Below are positions 42,899 through 54,404 of a stretch of DNA of 64,000 bases, one piece after another (position 1 is the first letter of the stretch; each line of letters begins with the position of its first letter). The DNA comes from Undaria pinnatifida (lineage: Eukaryota; Sar; Phaeophyceae; Laminariales; Alariaceae). Location of the stretch: NCBI GenBank assembly GCA_012845835.1, contig JABAKD010000027.1, positions 15,224,073 through 15,288,072 on the forward strand. Reading direction: 5' to 3'. A program made the translations under genes and the position numbers. The notes below the pieces were generated by a model. That model was not told the origin of the DNA. It did no database searches and was given only the letters and a program-made list of their open reading frames with translations.

Positions 42899-45800
42899 AG
42901 ACTTGTGCTCAGTAGCATGATGACCGCCAAATATATCAATTTTCTAAATTGTTCACGTTCAATATTACCATTAATAATGACGAATCATGACAAATTACTA
43001 GCTAAAAATCACCAACTAAAAGAAGGCGGCCGGTGTAGAACGCAGCTTGCAAAGATGAGTATCGACCCTGAATTCGTCGAACTCGCAGATGACGTTGGAA
43101 AATATAAAATAGGCAATGCTTGTGTTGCGGAACGAGGGACCGTTGTTGTTGTCGTTGTTGTTGTTCTCACATTAACTCGCATAATCAAGTCTGTGGTCAC
43201 AGGACAGGCTCCAGTCACTCTGGAGCTGAGGAATACCCCAGGGAAAAACACAAACCAACCAAAAGGTGGTACACGCATTTATCACAGCTGATGCGATTCA
43301 TGCCTCCACCAGAAACATATAAAAGTGAAATCGGGAGTCAGCCTACAATGTGCCAGGTCCATACTGGTGCATACGTCTCACTTCCCGCGCCTGGAAGAAC
43401 CGACTATACCGCTTGCCACCCAAGAAAGACTAGTACGTATATATTGCACGTAGTACTTATCACTATGCATGCGCACGACAGACGCAAGTCAATTGGAAAA
43501 AAGAAACAAAGAAAAGAAAAGAAAATAAGATAAAGGAAACGAAAGAAAAGACAAGAAAGAGAAAACGAAGGAGAGAAAAGAACAGACAAGAAAAGAACAG
43601 ACAAGAAAAGCAAGACAAGACAAGACAAGAGGAAGCACGGAAAGGAACAGAGGAAAAAATGTCATACAAGTACTAGCAGACCCTAGGAACTGACTAAAGA
43701 CGACATTGGGCTCATAAGAGGGTATCAAGTGCATCATCAATGGCACTGGGGAGAGAACGCAGCATGGAGAAGAAGTCAGGGCGATCTTGCGCTATCTTGT
43801 GACGGCCATTGGAAGGCCCACAAATTTCAAGACGATGATGGCCAGACCCAGACTTCAGTCTCTTGGGCATGACGCCCCCCCTTCCCCCCCCCCTCTTCCT
43901 CCCTCTTCCCCCCTCCCCCTCCTCCCTCCACCCCCCCCCCCCCGCCCCCCCTCCCTCCGCCAGTCTCTTGGGCATGACGCCCCCCCTTCCCCCCTCGCCC
44001 CCTCCCTCCCCCCCCTCCCTCCCCCCCCCCCCCGGTCGCTTAGAGATGCCGGTGGCGCTGCCGCAGCCTTTGCGCGTCGCTCTGCAGCTTTGCGTCTCTC
44101 CGTTTCATGCCAATTCCGCATCAACAACTCTGCTCCCTCTTCTACTCGTCGAAACCATCTGCCGCCTTGTGAGCAGCCTTTCGCCACCCTTCGAATTCCA
44201 ATCCAAAGACCGACATATCCTCCTTCAGATGAGCCATCCAGTCCTTCTCTTGCCCCCCTGAGTAGCCCTTACCCCCAACAAGCTCCCCAAACATCACCCT
44301 CTGTGGCAGAAGCTCCTCCCCCATACGTGCAACGAATCCCGCAAACAATATCCTCCGTTTGCTTACTATCGACTCTATGCTCTCGGAAGCTGTCTTGGCA
44401 AGCGCGTCGGCGTACGACAGGGTGTGGTCGTCGCGCTTCCGTTTCCGCTATCCGAGGCATCGGAGGAGCATGGAATGGTGAACCCGTCGTAGCCTGTCAT
44501 AGTCAGGCTTGTTCGGGCTCCACGTCATGCAACCGTAAAGCAGTTATTACAACTACAAGAGATGAGGCGGAAAGTCCACAACGACATGAACTCACCGATT
44601 GCTTGTCTTCGGCCGTTGCTGCTGGGTAGAGGTTGGCAGTGGCCTGCGCGCAGCCGATGATGCCGTCGCCGCTTTTGCAGGTGCGGCAGTAGCAGCAGCA
44701 GACGCAGCTGCAGCGGCAGCAGCGGGAGCAGACGCAGGTCGTCCTGTGGCTGCCCTCGGCGTGGACGTCGACTGCTGCTTGGAAGTTCTCGATATTTTGA
44801 GGGCTCTCCTTTTGCAGTACTTGGTCCCCTGCAGACAGAGGGAAAGTTCAACGTGGAGGATGGAGAAGCTCGTCAGATTACTCTCCTCTTCCAAGTGCGC
44901 TATTGAGCGGGTGAGGTCAAGTAAGAAGTGTACTTCGGGTATAGCATTAAAAAATGCCAGGAATGCACTTGTATATTTTGGCATGCTGTTTTCTGGCGGT
45001 CGATATTTTTTTCTCGCGCTTTCGGCTGTGGGGCAAGCAAGGGGTCCGTCGGCACATTACAACGCATGTCTGGATCCTTTCCGTGACGCGTGCTCTGAGC
45101 ATTCACTGTCGCTGAGCTGGCTCTTTTGTGATGGGTTAAGTTCCGCCTCGCTGAGCCGAGCAGGTGCTTGGAAAACCTGACAATTTATTGGTATTTTCCT
45201 TCGATCTATTTTTTATCCGCTCCGCTCTCCCGCCCGCTATCCAAGTCAATCCTATCGTTTTACATTCACATCTGCTGTCGGCTATGTCGCTTTGACACAG
45301 CTATAATACGTATAGCCAGCAGCAACAGCGGCACCAGCACCGACAGCAGCAGTAGCACATCTCTCAAACATCATACGTACCTGCTGCATCTAACACTCTG
45401 CTGCTGTCCTACTCGTATTCTTTTGTATCACACGTGGCTCTCCATGCTCTGTTCTTACTCGTGAGTGTCACGGTACAGCAGCAGCATAACAGCAGCAGCG
45501 CTGTGAGCTCTCTCCTTTCTGACAGCCAAAGGCGCTTCTGCTTGTGCGCGCTTCTGTGTGTACCAGATATGTGTGAGCGAAGTGTGTGCTGTCACAAAAT
45601 CATTTACAGGAGCACACGAGCAGCTACATCGGCAGCCGTGTTTCAAGCTCTTGCCTTTGTGCCAGTGTTACCAGGGCTTTTCATGGATCAGGTCAACCGC
45701 GCGGGTCGGGTCGGGTCGGATCGGGTCAGGTGACCCAACCCGACCCGACCCGCCAGGCTCCGAATGACCAATGATAGAAGGTCATGTCGTAGGTCGGGTC

Positions 45801-48800
45801 ACCCTGACCCGCGAGATTTTTCTCCCGATCCACGGATAGCATCCGACCCACGTGCTGATTTCAAAATTTTATTCAAGCTGTGCTTTGGTGTCCCGAACTG
45901 ATACCCGGTATGTGATTTTGATGTAATGGGCGTAATCGGCATGGATAGATCTGGACATGAATATACACAATTAGGCGTACGATACGATCAAAAAGAGTAT
46001 CAGCACCACAGAGCCACAGAGGCCCTCGGAAATATACTGGAAACGGAAATATCCTGGAAATATTATTAACAGAAAAATTAAAACAGTAAGGATTGAATGC
46101 ATTGAATCCGCGGGTCAGATCTACCGGTCCTACACACGGGTCAAGATAAACAAACTCTCGGTCAAAGTGGTCCGACCCGTGACATGATCCGCATCTCGCG
46201 GGTTATCACCCCACCCGACCCACGAGTTTTCCAATCCTCTTGACCCGACCCGACCCGCGAGGAGATTAGAAAACCTGATGACGCGACCGGACCCGACCCG
46301 TGAGACTTCAAAACCTCTTGACCCGACCCGACCCGTCAGATTTCAGAAGCGCTTGACCCGGCCTGACCCGACCCGGGTGTCGGGTCATGACCCCATCAAA
46401 AGCCATGGTCTTAATGGTGTATGTGTGTGTGCTTGGTGACATCAGGAGATTGAACCACAACAGCAACATTTTCACGTCCAACGCAACAACCCCACACACA
46501 TCGTCGGACCTCATACCAAACGTAAACGGTGCATACAACAGCAGTAGCAGAAAAAGCAGTAGTTAATACGTAACAGGTGCAAATCATTGGAATGCCTGTG
46601 TTCCCCCTTTTCGACTTGCGACACCCCGAGGATATGAAGTACATCAAGTCAACCCCATCTCGAAGGGCAACCTTGTACTACTTCGATGGGCGATCCGAAT
46701 AAACCGTCAGTTGTTGGTTCACAATGAGTCGCCGGCTGATGCTATAGACTATATCTTCCCCTCATACGGTGACCATATGCATGTGCACCGCAACCAATCT
46801 AATAATTACCATCTTTACAAATAGGAGCTACGGCAGCACGAACAAGTAGTTCTGCTATTAATACCAGTTATTAGACTGTTGTGATATCAATATACGATAA
46901 CACAGCAAGGAGCAGAAGAAGCAACAGGCAGAAGCAGCCGCAGCAGCAGCAAAAGGCTTACCAGGTACAGTAGATGCCTCTGACGACGGCCTTCAATTCA
47001 AGCAACTGCCCAACACCAAATAATTAGTGTGTTCAGTCTAGACGGTCAGGCGGCAATGGCTACGGCCAGACGACAACAGACCGCATATACAAGGTACCAG
47101 GCATACATCAGCATTCTGTTTTACACCAGGTATTGGTACAAAGATAATTGGTACCTGGCACATAGGTACAGCAGCAATACCTGTACTACCTGGTATACCA
47201 GATCATCGTGGCCATTGTTGCAGGCATGCTATTGTTACAGGCAGGTATTGAGTCACCGTTGATTAGACTACCACCCACCCACCTTACAACCATTTGGCAC
47301 ATTTCATCCTCCGGCGCATGGGGAAAAATAAAGCTCAAGCTCGCCTACTCTTCCACGTATTTTTATGCACGTCGTGTGTTGATTTAACTCAATTGCACCC
47401 ATCAAGAGTTAGTCTGCTGACACCTGACATGAGACGACATCTTCTACAACACCATACGTACCGGCTTAGCCCGTATACGAGGAGACGTATCATACCGACC
47501 GGTAGCCGATATGGCGCAACCGGTATGATATGGTGTTGCTGCTGTACCTGGGGTACTGCTGTGTACGAGTACTTGTACCGGTATATTGATGTCAAGATAG
47601 TAAGTGTTTATTTATGGCGCATGAGAGGTGCATGGTTAATAAAACCAGCATATTTTTTTACGAGTAATTATTTTGCAAAAGACCACAACCTGCAACATCA
47701 CCCACAACCTCAGGACCCCCTCCCCCGAACTACCATCCCAAGCGGGAAACTCTCACGGACAGGCGGGGAAATAGCATCGTATCAGGGCCTCCGGAAGCTA
47801 GATCTGCGTCACGAGCCACGACTCATCTTCACTGCTGTTCAGTCTTCCTTAAATCCTAATTTTCTGTGAATAAGCTTTTACGAAAAATATGCCGAGACAG
47901 TTCAAACTCCTAATTTTTATACTTGTACCAGTACCAGCATACGTCGATAGGAAATTGCCCGCCCCCCTGTCCGAGGCCCTAGGTGGTCGGTGTGTCACCT
48001 AATAGTCTAAAGGGGGGAAATATATTCGTACATAAATATCCAATCCATTGACACACGCCAGCTCGCCAAGACAGCACTAGCACGAGCAGCGACAGCAGCC
48101 GCAGCAGGCAGCACAAACTGTGCCGACCTGTGCCGGACTCATGCGATTTGATGCTACTCTGTGCATACGTACGAGGGTCGGCAGGGGTGCTAATGATTTG
48201 CACCGAAAATAATCATGCACGAAGAAAAAAGGGGAAAAAGTGGCCGCGTGTGTTGTGTGTGCGGTGCCCAAAAAAAGCTCTGCAACACCAGCAAGCAATC
48301 AATCAAAAATGCTAAAAAAACACAACGATTTGATCTGATGATGGTTTGGAATGATATGTGATGCTGGTTTCGGGCTTTCTCCAAATTTCTCTAGACCCCA
48401 GGAAATCCAGCAGCTTTGTGATCTACGAGCTGGAGGCAGAGGGAACAGCCCGTTCCTCCGGGCAAAGCGGTGAGAGCGACAATGAAATACGCTATGACCA
48501 GCCCTCAGCCCTGGTGTGTGTTTGCGAGAGAGGTCTGACGTGTGTGGGGTGATGCAAACCAGATGGCCGGCGAACTCATAAAATCATTTGGCGAGTAGAC
48601 CCAAACTTTCCAACTTCGGCTTGTTGAAATTATACGCGTGATGAAACAACACCCAAAAGAGGCTTTAGTTGATAGAAAACGACGGCCCGTCTCGGTAGCA
48701 GCACATACCTTTGCAGGCCCGCTTCTCTTCTTCACGGAGCGGATGCATTGCTTGTTGCGCCTCTTGCATAGTTCGCAGGGGGTCCCTCCGTCACACCCTC

Positions 48801-49462
48801 TCTTCATGCGAACGCAGTAGTCACAGCTTTTCCGAAGCTGGGGCATGTCATCCCCGGCCTGATGGCATCACAGCGCAACGGCGATATTAGCAATCGAATT
48901 AAATAACGAAGACTCCAAAAAGCGAACATACGACGAAAAAATACGAAAATTAAATAGTTTTTGGAGTCTACACACGCACGGCAGTCGGTCAGCAAGTGCA
49001 AAAGATTGGTGCGTGCAGTCAATCGTCCTGTTGTACTGCTGTGATGATGTGCTGTGCACTGAATGAGATAAAAAGCAAAACCAAGCAGTGGTAGCTCCGG
49101 CGTTGCCCTCCCGACTACGCAGGCGGTCGGCGGTGGGGTCGATCCCAGGCATTCATGTACGGGGCGATACCTGATTTGCTTTTGCTATCTCTACACTTTG
49201 CTTGTGGTGGATGACGAATCAACGAATAGTGCCCTCTGTGATAAAAGTAAACGTCTCAATTTCGGTTTGCCGCCCCGAGTGCTACTACTACCCCACACCG
49301 ACCACGCGGCGAGGTCGCCGCACGTCAGATCGGCAGTCAAGCGTACTCGGGTACCTTCCTAGATGGAAGCGGGTCACACTAGGAGGGCGATGCTATACGC
49401 CTTGCACAAACCTGCTCCGTCTCGAGGCTGGGGTCGTACTTGTCCTCCTGCACCGATGCCAT
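38158..49462 (-). CDS. Zn(II)2Cys6 zinc-cluster protein, putative transcription factor (5 exons)
   Basis: Likely nuclear DNA-binding regulator. Exons on the minus strand: 49412-49462, 48709-48858, 44596-44828, 41760-42333 and 38158-38529, total 1380 nt, 459 aa, phases 0,0,2,0 all compatible. Residues 29-55 hold C-DY-C-VRMKRG-C-DGGTP-C-EL-C-KRRNKQ-C, an exact C-x2-C-x6-C-x5-C-x2-C-x6-C cluster that in the GAL4-type family binds two zinc ions. A basic tail (KKRSGPAKGTKYCKRRALK) follows and may extend DNA contact or act as a nuclear signal. The remainder is low-complexity: Ala-rich tracts in exons 3 and 4, Gly-rich stretches, and a conserved-looking RRSSLEEALYG segment. No fungal middle-homology domain was seen. 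Extra exons inside the 2-4 kb introns cannot be excluded, and the last exon is least certain. Confidence 0.75.
38700..39245. other. Intron 4 sequence, G-rich patch, no gene seen
   Basis: 38750-38800 has runs of 7-10 G on +. No exon is supported, and the region is within the long intron between exons 4 and 5 of the minus-strand gene. Confidence 0.4.
39246..39378. mobile_element. MITE, 133 bp, ~40 bp TIRs
   Basis: The left arm TATTAATAGTATTATTACGG then AGTAAATAGGACC is mirrored by GGTCCTATTTACT then CCGTAATAATAGTATTAATA at the right end. The core is only about 50 bp and AT-rich. It sits in intron 4 of the zinc-cluster gene. Confidence 0.7.
39873..40453 (-). mobile_element. LINE 3' end, (AAC)n family, copy 2
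   Basis: Ends with GAGTTAATGTGACAACAAC on the - strand. It contains the characteristic purine-rich tract on + (GAAAAGAAAAGAAG-type, 40198-40350) and the upstream block matching CATTTATGATGCACTTGATACC. It is 5'-truncated and noncoding. It lies on the same strand as the zinc-cluster gene, in its intron 4. Confidence 0.75.
41165..41345 (-). repeat. CAGCTG-family repeat, two tandem units
   Basis: ATTCGGAGAATCGAA..TCTTCGATCTCACAGCTGG(G/A)GTGTATTT occurs at about 41171-41243 and 41262-41340. On the - strand each starts ACACTCCAGCTGTGAGATCGA. Confidence 0.7.
41760..42333 (-). CDS. Zinc-cluster gene exon 4
   Basis: Acceptor TTTCGTCGTGCAGCAG, donor TCGTGG|GTGAGT. One base completes the Arg codon split with exon 3, then 191 codons. 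The peptide is Pro/Ala-rich with an Ala-dominated block near residues 190-215, a Gly-rich block, and SLEEALYGSCLKRPSFNSW before the donor. Confidence 0.75.
42783..42897 (+). repeat. (AAT)n-(AAC)n-(AAT)n microsatellite
   Basis: A central CAA tract of about 20 units is flanked by AAT units on both sides. It lies in intron 3 of the zinc-cluster gene and yields artefactual poly-Leu/Cys/Tyr frames. Confidence 0.9.
43139..44545 (-). mobile_element. LINE fragment with reverse-transcriptase C-terminal region, copy 3
   Basis: On the - strand the coding part runs from about 44540 to 44145: LYGCMTWSPNKPDYDRLRR, then SYADALAKTASESIES, then GGQEKDWMAHLKEDMSVFG and EFEGWRKAA. This is the post-polymerase C-terminal type of a non-LTR retrotransposon ORF. 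One internal TAG interrupts the frame near 44453, and the frame degenerates after ADGFDE. A G-rich tract (43870-44030), a 3' UTR with a pyrimidine-rich stretch and a terminal AAC run at 43139-43167 follow. It lies within intron 3, ends about 50 bp from exon 3 and is on the same strand as the gene. Confidence 0.8.
44596..44828 (-). CDS. Zinc-cluster gene exon 3
   Basis: Acceptor CTGTCTGCAG, donor AATCG|GTGAGT, phases 0 and 2. Encodes GTKYCKRRALKISRTSKQQ, then an Ala-rich low-complexity segment built on GCN codons, then Gln/Arg-rich residues. Confidence 0.75.
45672..46407. mobile_element. hAT-like MITE with GACCC repeats, copy 1
   Basis: Left end CAGGGCTTTTCATGGATCAGG, right end complement of CATGGCTTTTGATGGGGTC. 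Both subterminal zones are built from GGGTC (left) and GACCC (right) pentamers, so the ends can pair over a long distance. The middle is unrelated AT-rich DNA. Target duplication not clear. It lies in intron 2 of the zinc-cluster gene. Confidence 0.65.
47305..47397 (-). mobile_element. Retroelement 3' end (12838-type), minus strand
   Basis: The complement reads GAGTTAAATCAACACACGACG, a TAAAAATACGTGGAAG block, and GCTTTATTTTTCCCCATGCGCCGGAGGATGAAA, matching 13160-13245. The A tail is almost lost. Confidence 0.65.
48709..48858 (-). CDS. Zinc-cluster gene exon 2 (DNA-binding domain)
   Basis: Acceptor GCCATCAG, donor GCAAAG|GTATGT, phase 0 at both ends, 50 codons. It carries all six cluster cysteines and the Lys/Arg residues between the second and third Cys that contact DNA in the family. 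Confidence 0.88.
49412..49462 (-). CDS. Zinc-cluster gene exon 1
   Basis: ATG start then MASVQEDKYDPSLETEQ, donor GAGCAG|GTTTGT, phase 0. This is the only nearby ATG-led segment with a donor that joins exon 2 in frame. The 51-nt exon is short, so an alternative start in exon 2 (the Met before PQLRKSC) is possible. Confidence 0.6.
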
Positions 49463-49953
49463 GTCACGCTCAGAGGGGATGAGGAAAGCCAGCAACGGCT
49501 CATGCAGAGAAGGTCAACGTTGAGCGCGATGATTGCTGCCTTCGCCCGTGAGCCACGTGCCTCGTCACACGGCCAGACGGTTGATGGGGCGCCTGAGGGG
49601 GTGGCTGCTGTGCCCGGGGACCTTGTGCAATTAGAGCTTATGTGAGTGGTGCGACGAACTGACTGACTACCAGAGCGTTCGATTCTCTAAAAACAGTTTT
49701 GAGAAAAGAAAGTGGTAATATTTCCCAGTTTCGCTCCAGTTCTGTTAATATTAATATTGGGCATTCTGCATTCTGAGTCTCTTTATATTCGGATTTTGCG
49801 GGTCTAATCACCTCTATTTATGCGAAAGTGCTCCCAAAAACAATTTCTGTGAGGCCATCCATGGCATATTTTGCGAATTATTTCTATTCTTGCTATCTGA
49901 TGCTGCTATATTATCATGACAACACGAATTACTGTAAAAGGTCCGCCGGAGGA

Positions 49954-49984
<31 letters not shown>

Positions 49985-50820
49985 TGCAGCCGTATTGTTT
50001 ATCGCAGGTAGCCATGCCGTCGTGCTCGCGCTGCGGCAAACAAGAGGAGACAAGAGGTCAAGATGTCGACTACCAGGTAGTCTCCACTCGTGATCCACGC
50101 AAGCTGGGCAGATATCACCACACGCAGAGCATTTCGAACCCTGATGGCTTGTACAACCAGAATGAATCTCACAACTACCTGGTAGAGATTTTTACTAGCA
50201 GACACAACAGAAAAAGGAATGTAAAGTTCGAGCCGGAATGTGAAATCTGGAGCTTCTGATCTAAATTTTAGTACTAAAAAGTTCATCATACGGTACAGAT
50301 TTCTTACGAGTATGAAAGCAAACGTGCACGTGCATTTCACATCACCATACACGCATACACTTCGATTTCCCCTTCATTTTGTTTGTTTCATTTTTTGTTT
50401 TATTTTTATCTTTGTTTTTATTTGTTTTCTTATTTTGTTTTTTGTTTTTTGTTTTTGTTTTTGTTTTTGTTTTTGTTTATTTCGTATTTCTCTCTTCCAA
50501 TGTATTTCTGTTGCTGACGTATGTATGTTGTGCCTGTCGTACCCAGTACTAGGGCATGACATTGCGTTGTCGAATGCATTACGATGCATTATCTCTGTGT
50601 CGTGGCTTGTGACCACAGAGCTGATCTTTCTAGGGTGAAGAATCAGTACGGACACTGGGTGTGCTGGATGTCGACGAGTAGAAGAACGGTTTAATGTGAA
50701 GAACACACACACACACTTGTAATACGTGTGCCATACACGTGCGTCGTAGCGAAGGTTGAAAGAGTCCCCTGCTATGTGAGCTGGTACCCCAAGGGTACCA
50801 CCGTGGTATGATCGCCTGGG
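49463..50820. other. Upstream region of the zinc-cluster gene; repeats, no gene seen
   Basis: Contains a retroelement tail TCCGCCGGAGGAT plus A29 at 49944-49982 and two TACCWGGTA sites (50071, 50175). A T-rich (TTTTTG)n tract lies at 50385-50480. A + frame at 49984-50259 with one C-x2-C pair lacks further support. Confidence 0.45.
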
Positions 50821-50821
50821 T

Positions 50822-51757
50822 GTGCGCTTACGGTTGAAGGCGTGGTTGCTGAAAGCTGAGGCGGTCGAGACACTTCTTTATGGTTGCATGGCGTGGAGCC
50901 CGAACAAGCCTGGTTGTGACGGGCAAAAGAAGGACTGGATGGCTCATCTGAAGGAGGATATGTCGGTCTTTGGAATGAAATTCGAAGGGTGGCGGAAGGC
51001 TGCTCAGAAGGCTGGCAGATGGTTTCGACGAGTAGAGGAGGGAGCCGAGTTGTTGATGCGGAATTGGCATGAAACGGAGAGACGCAAAGCTGCAGATCGA
51101 CGCGCAAAGGCTGCGGCAGCGCCATCCACCGTCGGCATCTATCTCTAAGCGGCCGGGGGGGGGGGGGAAGGGGGGGGGCGGGGTAGGGGGGGCGTCATGC
51201 CCAAGAGACTGAAATATGGGTTTGGCCATCATCGTCTTGAAATTTGTGGGCATTCCAATGGCCGTCACAAGATAGCGTAAGACCGCCCTGACTTCTTCGC
51301 CATGTTGCGTTCTCTCCCCAGTGCCATTGATGATGCACTTGACACCCTCTATGAGCCCAACGCCGTCTGTAGTCAGTTCCTGTTTTTTATAATAATAATA
51401 GGGTCTGCTGTATGACATTTTTTTTCTTTTCCTTTCCTTGCTTCCTCTTCTTGTCTTTTCTTTTCTTTCTTTTCTTGTCTATTATTTTCTTTCGTTTCCT
51501 TCATCTTATTTTCTTTTCTTTGTTTCTTTTTTCCAATTGACTTGCGTCTGTCGTGCGTATGCGTAGTGATAGGTACTACGTGTAGTATATACGTGGTAGT
51601 CTTTCTTGGGTGGCAAGCGGTATAGTCGGTTTTTCCAGGCGCGAGTAATGAGACGTATGCACCAGTGTAGTATGGACCTGGCACATCGTAGGCTGACTCC
51701 CGATTTCACTTTTATATGTTTCTGGTGGAGGCATGAATTGCGTCAGCTGTGATATTT
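50822..51757 (+). mobile_element. LINE fragment with reverse-transcriptase C-terminal region, copy 4
   Basis: The + frame 50822-51148 encodes RLKAWLLKAEAVETLLYGC and MAWSPNKPG, then jumps to QKKDWMAHLKEDMSVFGMKF. Compared with copy 3, about 270 bp between these segments is deleted, but the frame stays open. A G-rich tract (51150-51190), MPKRLK-like remnant, CT-rich tract (51420-51535) and 3' UTR match copy 3. The sequence stops before the AAC tail, at the GCGTCAGCTGTGATA block. Confidence 0.8.
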
Positions 51758-51834
51758 TGTAAAAATTCACAGCCGAAGTGTATTTGAATATTATTTGTGA
51801 CCTAAACCTCCTAAAAAATCTCCCCCCCCCCCCC

Positions 51835-53410
51835 CTCTTGCTCTCCCTTACTCAAACGCCCCACCAAATATCGAAATCCGCCACATTAATGAACACTTGA
51901 CACACAGGATATCACCTCATTATCTTTCGAGAGCCATCCATGCCGCTGTGTCCCCCCCCCCCCGCCTCGAACGCCCCCTTCTTCCCCATCACCCGCACCT
52001 TCGCCTAGACCTAGCACCACACGTATAACAAACCCCTCACCTAAAGCCCTCCCCCCCCCCCCCCCCCCCACCCTCACCCCCCAACCCATCCCAACCCCAC
52101 CCCCTCGAACACTCCACCCTCTCTTTACTCACTGATTGTACGACTTACCCCAGGATATACATGATAAACTGATGTATTATTTCCAAAAATGTCACATTTA
52201 TCCCCTCGAAATGATGTATAGTTTCCAGGCACATATTGAACTGCCCCGCCCCCCCCCCCCCCCCCCGCCCCCCCGCCCCAACCCCCCCCCCCCCCCCCCC
52301 CGCCCCCAATAATATACTGGTGCCAAAACCGTCAGATTTATCCCCTCGAAAGGATTTATAGCTTACATGCACAAATTGCCCCTCCCCCCCCCCCCCCCGC
52401 CCCCCCTCCAAACCCGCTCGCTTTTGATCAAAACCAGGCCCCCCTTTCCCTTCACAGCTGTCAGATTTTGTCCCCCTCAGAAACGGGTTTTATAGTTTCC
52501 GCGCACAGACTGACTAAAATCATCCTGTTGACCCTGATAGCTACACTGTAGTTGTAAGGGGAGTCGCCGACCTATATCCTTAATGAGGACACACAACTCG
52601 TAATGCGCGCGATCGGAGTATCACACACAGCTTGCAAAGATGAGTTTCGACGAAATCTTCGATCTCACAGCTGGAGTGTATTTTAATTTTTATAATATTG
52701 TAAAAATAAAAATACACTCCAGCTGTGAGATCGAATATTTTGTCGAAACTCATCTTTGAAAGCTGTGTGTGATGCTCCGATCGCGTGTATTACGGGTTGT
52801 GTGTCATCAAGGATATAGGTCGGCGACTCCCCTTGCAACTACAGTGTAGCTATCAGGGTCAACAAGGTGATGTTAGGCAGTCTGTGCGCGGAAACTATAA
52901 AACCCGTTTCTGAGGGGGACAAAATCTGACAGCTGTTGAAGGAAATGCATCAGTTTATCAAGTGAATACTGTAAGTCGAATAACCGGTGAGGGGAGGGCG
53001 GAGTTTTTAAGGACGTGGGGGCCTGATTTTGATCAAAAGGGGGGCGGGAGGGGGGGAGGGGGGGGAGGGGACGGGTGGAGCAGGTCAATTTGTGCGTGGA
53101 AACTATAAATCCTTCTTGTGGGGGAGGGGAGGAGAAATGTGCCGGGGGGGGGCGGGGGGCGGGGGGGGAGGGCTTTAGGTCGCATAGATGTAGGGGTTTG
53201 CTATACGCGTGGTGCTAGGTCTAGGCGATGGTGCGGGTGGTGGGGAAGGAGGGGGCGTTGGGGGCGGGGGTGGGTGGGAATTGCAGCAGCGGCATGGACG
53301 GCTCTAAAACGATAACGAGGCTATATCCAGGGCGTGGAAGTGTTTATTACTCTGACGGATTTCGATAATAGGTGGGGCGTTTGAGCAAGAGAAAGCGAGG
53401 AGAAAAGAAA
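51835..53410. mobile_element. Fold-back complex with C-rich left and G-rich right arms
   Basis: The centre of symmetry is at about 52691, where CACAGCTGGAGTGTATTTT..ATAATA meets AAAAATACACTCCAGCTGTG. Moving outward, both arms show the same landmarks: CGATCGGAGTATCACACACA, GGTCGGCGACTCC, GCGCGGAAACTATAAAACC, a poly-C or poly-G tract, CATGGACGGCT/AGCCATCCATG, and GGGGCGTTTGAG/CTCAAACGCCCC. Arms are about 0.75-0.85 kb. C runs on the left (up to 18) pair with G runs on the right. No transposase is seen. Confidence 0.75.
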
Positions 53411-54075
53411 ATAAAAACAAGAAAAGGCGGGGGTGGGGGGGGGTGGGGGGGGGGGGGGGGGGGAGGGGGGGGAGGGTTTTCAAGAGGATTAGGTCACATA
53501 TAATATTAAAATACACTCCAGCTATGAGATCAAGGATTTGTTCGACACTGATCTTCGCAACATTTTGCGTGATCCTCCGATCGCGCGTATTAATCATATA
53601 TGTAAGGGCTTGCTATACGCGCGGTGCTGGGTCAACGCGATCGTGCGGGATGTGGGAAAGGAGGGGGCGTTGGAGGGGGGGAGGGGGGATGAATGAAAGC
53701 TACGTCATGGATGGCTAGAAAGATATTGACGTGATACCAATTGCTTAGAAGTGTTTATTACTCTGGCCGATTTCGATTGTTAGTGGGGCGTTTGAACGAA
53801 CTGGGCGGGAACAAAAGGGGGTGGGGGGGGCGGAGGGCGGAGATGAGTTGGAGCTACGGCATGGATGGCTAAATGGATATTGAGATGATATCAGCTGGCT
53901 GGTAGTGTTTATTCCTCTGGTAGATTTTGATTTCAGCTGGGGCGTTTGAACAACAGGGATTGGGGGGGGCGGGGGGGGGGGGCGAGCATTTCAATATGTG
54001 CGCGGAAACTATAAACCCTTAAAGGGGGCGAATGTGACGGTTGCAGCAAGAAGACACCCCTTTTTATCACCCGCC
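53411..54075 (+). repeat. Further same-strand units of the fold-back family
   Basis: GTGTTTATTACTCTG.C(G)GATTTCGAT..T.GTGGGGCGTTTGA recurs at about 53339, 53750 and 53905, each followed by G-rich sequence. A CAGCTG-family core is at 53510-53592. These are tandem partial units extending the right arm. Confidence 0.65.
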
Positions 54076-54404
54076 TGGTAATGTTCATTTTTCTAGAAGG
54101 TTTGATGTTACATGTAGTATGCAACCCAGTTCTTAGGTGTAAAGTAGTAAACAACGTGTTAAAAGCTTCATAATTCGTTATTATTGTACATGGATCGAAA
54201 GATAGAATATTTCAATCGATAGGTACAATCATGTAGATACCATTATTTTGTGACATCGCTATTTATAAGAAAGAGATACATATTGCCAAATACAACAGGC
54301 GAGGTGATGTGGTCATCCGATGTCACCGCCATTGAGAACGAAAGGGAGAAATGTGAATCGTTATTGTTTTGAAAGGAACGCTTAGTGTACACGCGCTCAA
54401 TTAT

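Noticed and set aside
49984-50259. 91-codon + frame with a C-x2-C pair upstream of the zinc-cluster gene
   Set aside because: One cysteine pair is not evidence of a zinc finger. The frame starts in a retroelement tail and has no splice support.
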